A stretch of DNA of 64,000 nucleotides, taken from contig NZ_CP033087.1 in the NCBI RefSeq assembly GCF_003691365.1, positions 324,501-388,500 of the forward strand, read 5' to 3'. The notes below the pieces were generated by a model. It had not been told where the DNA came from. It saw only the letters and a list, made by a program, of their open reading frames with translations, and did no database searches. Shown one piece after another: positions 59,985 to 64,000 of this stretch; position 1 is the first letter of the stretch; each line of letters opens with the position of its first letter. Origin of the DNA: Commensalibacter melissae (GTDB lineage Bacteria; Pseudomonadota; Alphaproteobacteria; Acetobacterales; Acetobacteraceae). The translations under genes and the position numbers were made by a program.

Positions 59985-60254
59985 ATGACTGAAAAATTAT
60001 TTTTAAAAAAAGTATGTATTGATTTTGACCCTTTCCAAAAAAATAACCGTTTGGCAATTGTTCCGTATATTGATGAGGATATTAACGAATTGCAAAAAGA
60101 GCTATGGATTGAATTAATGTTAGGATCCTCACCATTATATATTCATTTTAAAAATATATCTTTTTGTAATAATCAGGCTATTTATGAGGCTGATGCTTAT
60201 ACAAATAATCGTCCTAAAACACAGGTTTATTGTGCCTCAACGATTGGTGAATAA
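59985..60254 (+). CDS. Hypothetical protein, 89 aa
   Basis: Not recognised. Mixed charged/hydrophobic sequence with LFLKKVCIDFDPFQKNNRLA start and NNQAIYEADAYTNNRPK later. AAAAGG precedes the ATG. It is divergent from the S24-type repressor with 160 bp between them, so it may be under its control. Confidence 0.5.
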   Translation: MTEKLFLKKVCIDFDPFQKNNRLAIVPYIDEDINELQKELWIELMLGSSPLYIHFKNISFCNNQAIYEADAYTNNRPKTQVYCASTIGE

Positions 60255-60573
60255 ATTATAATATTCAAATAAACATTATTTGTATGTATAGCTGTTTTAT
60301 ATCAAAATCTTATACCATTCGTTGGTTGAAATAGTATATATAAAGGGTTATTGAAAATTTATATATACTATTATTTTAATATAGTAATCTATTCTTTTTA
60401 TTAAAGAATTATTAATTATAATAAACAAATAATTTATATTTTAATTTTTTTTTATTATTGATAATAATTATATTGAATATAATTTATTATTTATGTATTT
60501 CACTCTTATAATTATTGCCTCAATTAGTTTATTTACTTTTGTTAAATAATAATTAAATGTCTGAAATTATTGA
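60255..60573. promoter_or_regulatory. AT-rich gap containing a 15-bp inverted repeat
   Basis: Perfect repeat AATAGTATATATAAA (60330-60344) with TTTATATATACTATT (60358-60372), 13-nt loop. It may terminate the 89-aa gene or be an operator for the TpsB-like gene. No ORF seen. Confidence 0.5.
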
Positions 60574-60585
60574 GTGAATATTTTA

Positions 60586-62316
60586 ATGAATAGACGATCG
60601 TTAGTTTTTAACGCTATATTGATCTATTGCTTAAGCTTTTTATGTTTACATAACAAGGCTTACGGTTTTGGTAATAACCAGTATTATAATTCATTGCAAT
60701 ATCAAGGATATCGTCAAAGGCAGGAATTAATGGATATGGAATTGCCTTTATCCAACGATATTTCTGTTAATCAGGGCGAGAAATTCAAGCCTCAGATCAA
60801 GGATTGTGTAAAAATCAATAATATTGATATTGAAAATCCGTACAGTCTTTCAAAAGAAAAAATAGACCATATCATTAAAAAATGGAATCATCGTTGTTTA
60901 ACTGTTTCGGATATAAATACAATCCTAAATATTTTAAATCAGGCTTATCTTAAAACTAATTTTTTGACGACAAGGGCATACCTGCCACAACAAGATTTAT
61001 CTTCTGGTCATTTGCGTATTGTTATTATTGAAGGCAGGATTGAAAATTTCAATTTTACAGGAACTCCTGAACGATTTCATGAAATGACGGCTTTTCCATG
61101 GATTGCTGGTAATGTTTTGGATCTGAATGATTTGAAACAGGGACTGGATAACATGAATCGTTTACCTAATTGGAAAACCTCATTAAAAATCAATAAAGGT
61201 CATCAGGATAATACTTCTATTGTTGAGGTGAAAACTCCAAAAGCGGGTTTAATTCATGGCAAGGTGAGTACGGATAACAATGGGCAAAGCATTTCAGCCA
61301 GAACAATAGGTCGATCGAATTTTATTGTTACTGATCTTTTTGGTGTATTAGATATGTGGTCATTTGAATATGATCATTCGTTGAATAATCGACAGAGGTT
61401 GGGACATAATTCGTTTTTTTCCATGGAGGGTTCCGTTCCAATGGGTCCGTGGTTATTATGGTGTGGATGGTGGCGTTCAGATGATATGTATCATGATGGA
61501 CCAAAAATCGCGCTGCATCGTGAAGATGTAACACAGAAGGATTTTCATGTCGGAATTTCCAGGGTTTTAACCAGGGATTTAATTGGTGTAACTTCTTTAA
61601 TTATTTCCTATCAAACGAAATCTTTCATTAATTATAGAAATCATATTCGTGAAAATTATAAAAGCGCACGTTTGTCAATGCTAAATATAACTTTAAGTGA
61701 ATATACCAAATTGTGGGATCGGGTATGGTATATTAACTTGGGAACTAAAATTGGATTAAATGGATTAATGACCAAAACCTGGATAAATAATTCAGGAAAA
61801 TATGCACCACATACGCGATTTGTTAAATTTATCCTGGATATACAGGGAGATCAGCCTATAACAAAATCGCTGACTTGGCACACTTTTGTGCATGGTGAAT
61901 ATAGCGACAAAAGTCAATATGATAACGAGCAGATGCAGATTGGGGGACCATATACAGTAAGGGGATTTATACGTCAGAATTTGGCTGGTAATGCCGGTGT
62001 TTATATTCGGAACGATCTTTCTTGGACTTTACCAACGGATGATATGCATTGTGGAGATTATCAGGCTTTTTGCGATTTTTTTCTGGATAAGTCAGAGCTT
62101 TACGGTTCTTTGGATGCAGGAATGACACGAGCCGTCTATGCTACCCCTTATCATGTTGACAAGCCAAAAGTCGGCAATATCGGGAGTGGAGGAATAGGGC
62201 TAAGAAAAAAAGATGGAATTTTTATGTGGGATGCATCGGTGACGCATGCCTTTACCCCGTCTATTCTTGCCCCAGAAGGATGGATTGCTGGTTTTGCGTT
62301 TGGTATAAGCCTTTAA
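60586..62316 (+). CDS. TpsB/FhaC-ShlB-type two-partner secretion transporter
   Basis: 576 aa from ATG 60586 (GTG 60574 also possible). Signal peptide to about residue 27, a linker, POTRA domains (LTVSDINTILNILNQAYLKT, LRIVIIEGRIENFNFTG), then the 16-stranded barrel with the VRG motif (IGGPYTVRGFIRQNLAGN). It would export a filamentous haemagglutinin-like partner across the outer membrane. No TpsA partner gene lies in the window. No ribosome binding site is obvious at either start. Confidence 0.88.
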   Translation: MNRRSLVFNAILIYCLSFLCLHNKAYGFGNNQYYNSLQYQGYRQRQELMDMELPLSNDISVNQGEKFKPQIKDCVKINNIDIENPYSLSKEKIDHIIKKWNHRCLTVSDINTILNILNQAYLKTNFLTTRAYLPQQDLSSGHLRIVIIEGRIENFNFTGTPERFHEMTAFPWIAGNVLDLNDLKQGLDNMNRLPNWKTSLKINKGHQDNTSIVEVKTPKAGLIHGKVSTDNNGQSISARTIGRSNFIVTDLFGVLDMWSFEYDHSLNNRQRLGHNSFFSMEGSVPMGPWLLWCGWWRSDDMYHDGPKIALHREDVTQKDFHVGISRVLTRDLIGVTSLIISYQTKSFINYRNHIRENYKSARLSMLNITLSEYTKLWDRVWYINLGTKIGLNGLMTKTWINNSGKYAPHTRFVKFILDIQGDQPITKSLTWHTFVHGEYSDKSQYDNEQMQIGGPYTVRGFIRQNLAGNAGVYIRNDLSWTLPTDDMHCGDYQAFCDFFLDKSELYGSLDAGMTRAVYATPYHVDKPKVGNIGSGGIGLRKKDGIFMWDASVTHAFTPSILAPEGWIAGFAFGISL

Positions 62317-62396
62317 ATTTTTTATAGATTAAGAATTTTCTTTAAAATATCATTGTTAAAGATGAATTTAACAAGATAAATGGATAAAGGAAATAT

Positions 62397-63308
62397 ATGT
62401 CTGCAGCCTTGACCCAGACCGAATTGATTGCTGTGTTGGTATCAATTATAGATTATATGCCTTATGTTATGACAATTCATAAGGGATCAACGCTTCCATC
62501 TGGTTCTTTTGAGCCGGGACATCAAAGTTTACAAGCTGGATTGCGCGCTTGGATTCATCAACAAACACGTTATCCCGTCGGTTTTTTGGAACAACTTTAT
62601 ACTTTTGCAGATCAAGACCGCATATACAATCAACCTCAAGTTCGAACCATTTCGATTAGCTATCTTGGACTTGTGCGTCATCAAGATTTCAGTCTAAACG
62701 AAACGGAATGGCATGGTTGGTATGAATATTTTCCATGGGAAAATGAATTAAAACCAGCTGTAAAAAATATACGAGAAACAATAATCGGGGCTTTATATGA
62801 ATGGCAGAGCCGGAAAACGGAAGATACGGAACAAACAAAACGTCGTATTGAATTTTTATTTGGTCTCAATGGATATGTCTGGAATGAAGATCTTATTTTA
62901 CAGCGCTATGAATTGTTATATGAGGCAGGCATGGTTCCGGAAGCAGGGAATAGATATCTAGAAAGGAAAGATTTTGCTGGTCAGGGTATGTTTGCTGATC
63001 ATCGACGGATTTTAGCTACAGCAATTGCGCGGTTAAGGGCACAAATAAAATACAAGGCCTTGGTATTTGAACTAATGCCGACAGAATTCACTTTGTTGCA
63101 ATTGCAAAAAACCATTGAACGTATCATAGGGCGTTCTTTGCACAAGTCTAATTTTAGGCGAATGATTGAACAACAGAATTTGATTGAGGAGACTGGTCAT
63201 ATTACTGACCAGTATCGTGGCAGACCTGCAAAACTTTTTAGGTACCAAAAGTCAATTGTTGATGCCAGAGCAATGTCCGGATCAAAATTGCCATTGGTAA
63301 GGAATTGA
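62397..63308 (+). CDS. nrtR: NrtR-type regulator of NAD metabolism
   Basis: 303 aa with AAAGG before ATG. The N-terminal Nudix-like domain (residues ~5-140, with PSGSFEPGHQSLQAGLRAWI and RTISISYLGLVR) has lost the Nudix-box catalytic glutamates. The C-terminal winged helix has LMPTEFTLLQLQKTIERIIG and LHKSNFRRMIEQQNLIEETG. This two-domain form is NrtR, an NAD-gene repressor that binds ADP-ribose. The adjacent nadA and the palindrome between them support it. Confidence 0.88.
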   Translation: MSAALTQTELIAVLVSIIDYMPYVMTIHKGSTLPSGSFEPGHQSLQAGLRAWIHQQTRYPVGFLEQLYTFADQDRIYNQPQVRTISISYLGLVRHQDFSLNETEWHGWYEYFPWENELKPAVKNIRETIIGALYEWQSRKTEDTEQTKRRIEFLFGLNGYVWNEDLILQRYELLYEAGMVPEAGNRYLERKDFAGQGMFADHRRILATAIARLRAQIKYKALVFELMPTEFTLLQLQKTIERIIGRSLHKSNFRRMIEQQNLIEETGHITDQYRGRPAKLFRYQKSIVDARAMSGSKLPLVRN

Positions 63309-63342
63309 CATTCTTTATATTTTAAGGATAAAATGGCATATA

Positions 63343-63361
63343 TATACTCAAATTGAGTATA
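63343..63361. promoter_or_regulatory. NrtR operator candidate
   Basis: Perfect palindrome TATACTCAA-A-TTGAGTATA in the 66-bp nrtR-nadA gap, directly ahead of the ribosome binding site. It may overlap the nadA promoter, so binding would switch off nadA. Confidence 0.75.
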
Positions 63362-63374
63362 AAAGGAGAGTGAC

Positions 63375-64000
63375 ATGCGGCAGGGACTACCTGATTATTT
63401 AGAAAATAAACTGGGCAGAATTGCTGCTGCCCCGGAACGAATGAGTTTAACAAAAAAAATTCAACGTGTTAACCAGCTAAAAAAAGAACGTAATGCGGTT
63501 ATTCTGGCGCATAATTATCAAATTCCAAAAATTTTCCATACGGTTGCTGATATCGTTGGGGATAGTCTTGCTTTGGCACGGGAGGCTGAAAAAATTGACG
63601 CGGATGTCATTGTTGTAGCAGGCGTACATTTTATGGCAGAAACGACAAAATTACTCAACCCTGATAAAACAGTTCTTATTCCCGACTTGAAGGCTGGTTG
63701 TTCTTTGGCTGAATCTATTACGGCAGAGGATGTAATGGGATTACGTAAGAAATATCCAGGTATTCCTATTATTACGTATGTGAACACTTCAGCGGCGGTT
63801 AAAGCGGCTTCGGATATTTGTTGTACATCGGGGAACGCCAAAAAGGTTGTTGAAGCGCTTGGAGTTCCGAGGGTTATCATGATTCCTGATGAGTATCTGG
63901 CACAAAATGTTGCAAAACAAACCAACGTCGAGATTCTGACATGGAAGGGGCATTGTGAAGTTCATGAAAGATTTACATCAAAGGAAATCAAACAGTTGAA
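63375..64000 (+). CDS. nadA: Quinolinate synthase, N-terminal part (cut by window end)
   Basis: Iron-sulfur enzyme condensing iminoaspartate with dihydroxyacetone phosphate to quinolinate, the first NAD-specific intermediate. ATG 63375 follows AAAAGGAGAG. Family motifs are [56 protein letters not shown] with a cluster cysteine, [20 protein letters not shown] and the WKGHCEVHE segment at the window end. About 209 of roughly 330 codons are present and the frame is intact. Confidence 0.96.
   Translation, partial: MRQGLPDYLENKLGRIAAAPERMSLTKKIQRVNQLKKERNAVILAHNYQIPKIFHTVADIVGDSLALAREAEKIDADVIVVAGVHFMAETTKLLNPDKTVLIPDLKAGCSLAESITAEDVMGLRKKYPGIPIITYVNTSAAVKAASDICCTSGNAKKVVEALGVPRVIMIPDEYLAQNVAKQTNVEILTWKGHCEVHERFTSKEIKQL

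Overview
The window is part of a low-GC alphaproteobacterial chromosome. The housekeeping genes suggest an acetic acid bacterium (Acetobacteraceae), perhaps a Commensalibacter-like insect symbiont. That placement is from memory of gene content and AT-richness, not from a search. About 44.7 kb in the middle is a complete-looking temperate prophage.

Left flank (1-13443): the 3' part of purA, an azlC-azlD amino-acid exporter pair, rpoH, rluD divergent from a small membrane protein, a tiny conserved basic protein, tRNA-Glu(CTC), an Asp/Asn beta-hydroxylase-like enzyme, a divergent larC-like gene, and a run DUF3576 lipoprotein-leuS-lptE-holA. It ends in a tRNA-Arg(CCT) gene split by a 236-nt group I intron. 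The 3' end of this same tRNA is the phage attachment site.

Prophage (attL 13444-13509, attR 58078-58143, 66-bp identical cores). Left arm: tyrosine integrase, probable excisionase, MarR-like and CI/Cro-like regulators around a palindromic operator, replication-type protein, SSB and an adenine methyltransferase. A structured non-coding stretch with a candidate cos site precedes the packaging genes. The head is lambda-type (Nu1/A terminase, gpW, portal, S49 protease, scaffold, gpD, gpE, gpFII-like). The tail is Mu-type contractile (DUF2635, sheath, tube, gp41-like chaperone with a -1 frameshift, tape measure with a lytic transglycosylase domain, split gpN, gp44, gp45, gp46, gp47, gp48). A low-GC accessory block sits inside the tail operon between gp44 and gp45. 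It holds four ribbon-helix-helix regulators divergent from an antirepressor, resembling a P22 immI module. After the tail come fibre and adhesin genes (one with a glycerophosphodiesterase domain), a spanin/holin-type lysis block and an accessory right arm: an AAA ATPase, Dcm- and Dam-type methyltransferases, an endolysin candidate and a broken ABC-3C/DUF2326-like gene pair. That pair lies between two copies of a structured small RNA gene.

Right flank (58144-64000): a degenerate second copy of the integrase-proximal region, implying an older integration at the same tRNA. Then a YdcF-like protein, an S24-type repressor lacking its catalytic serine, a TpsB/FhaC-type outer-membrane transporter, an NrtR-type NAD regulator with a perfect 19-bp palindrome behind it, and the 5' part of nadA.

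The strongest candidates for something undescribed are the paired small RNAs (55566-55755 and 56347-56527). They share an almost identical promoter whose 17-bp spacer is palindromic, two helices with compensatory changes, and a conserved loop that could pair with ribosome binding sites.
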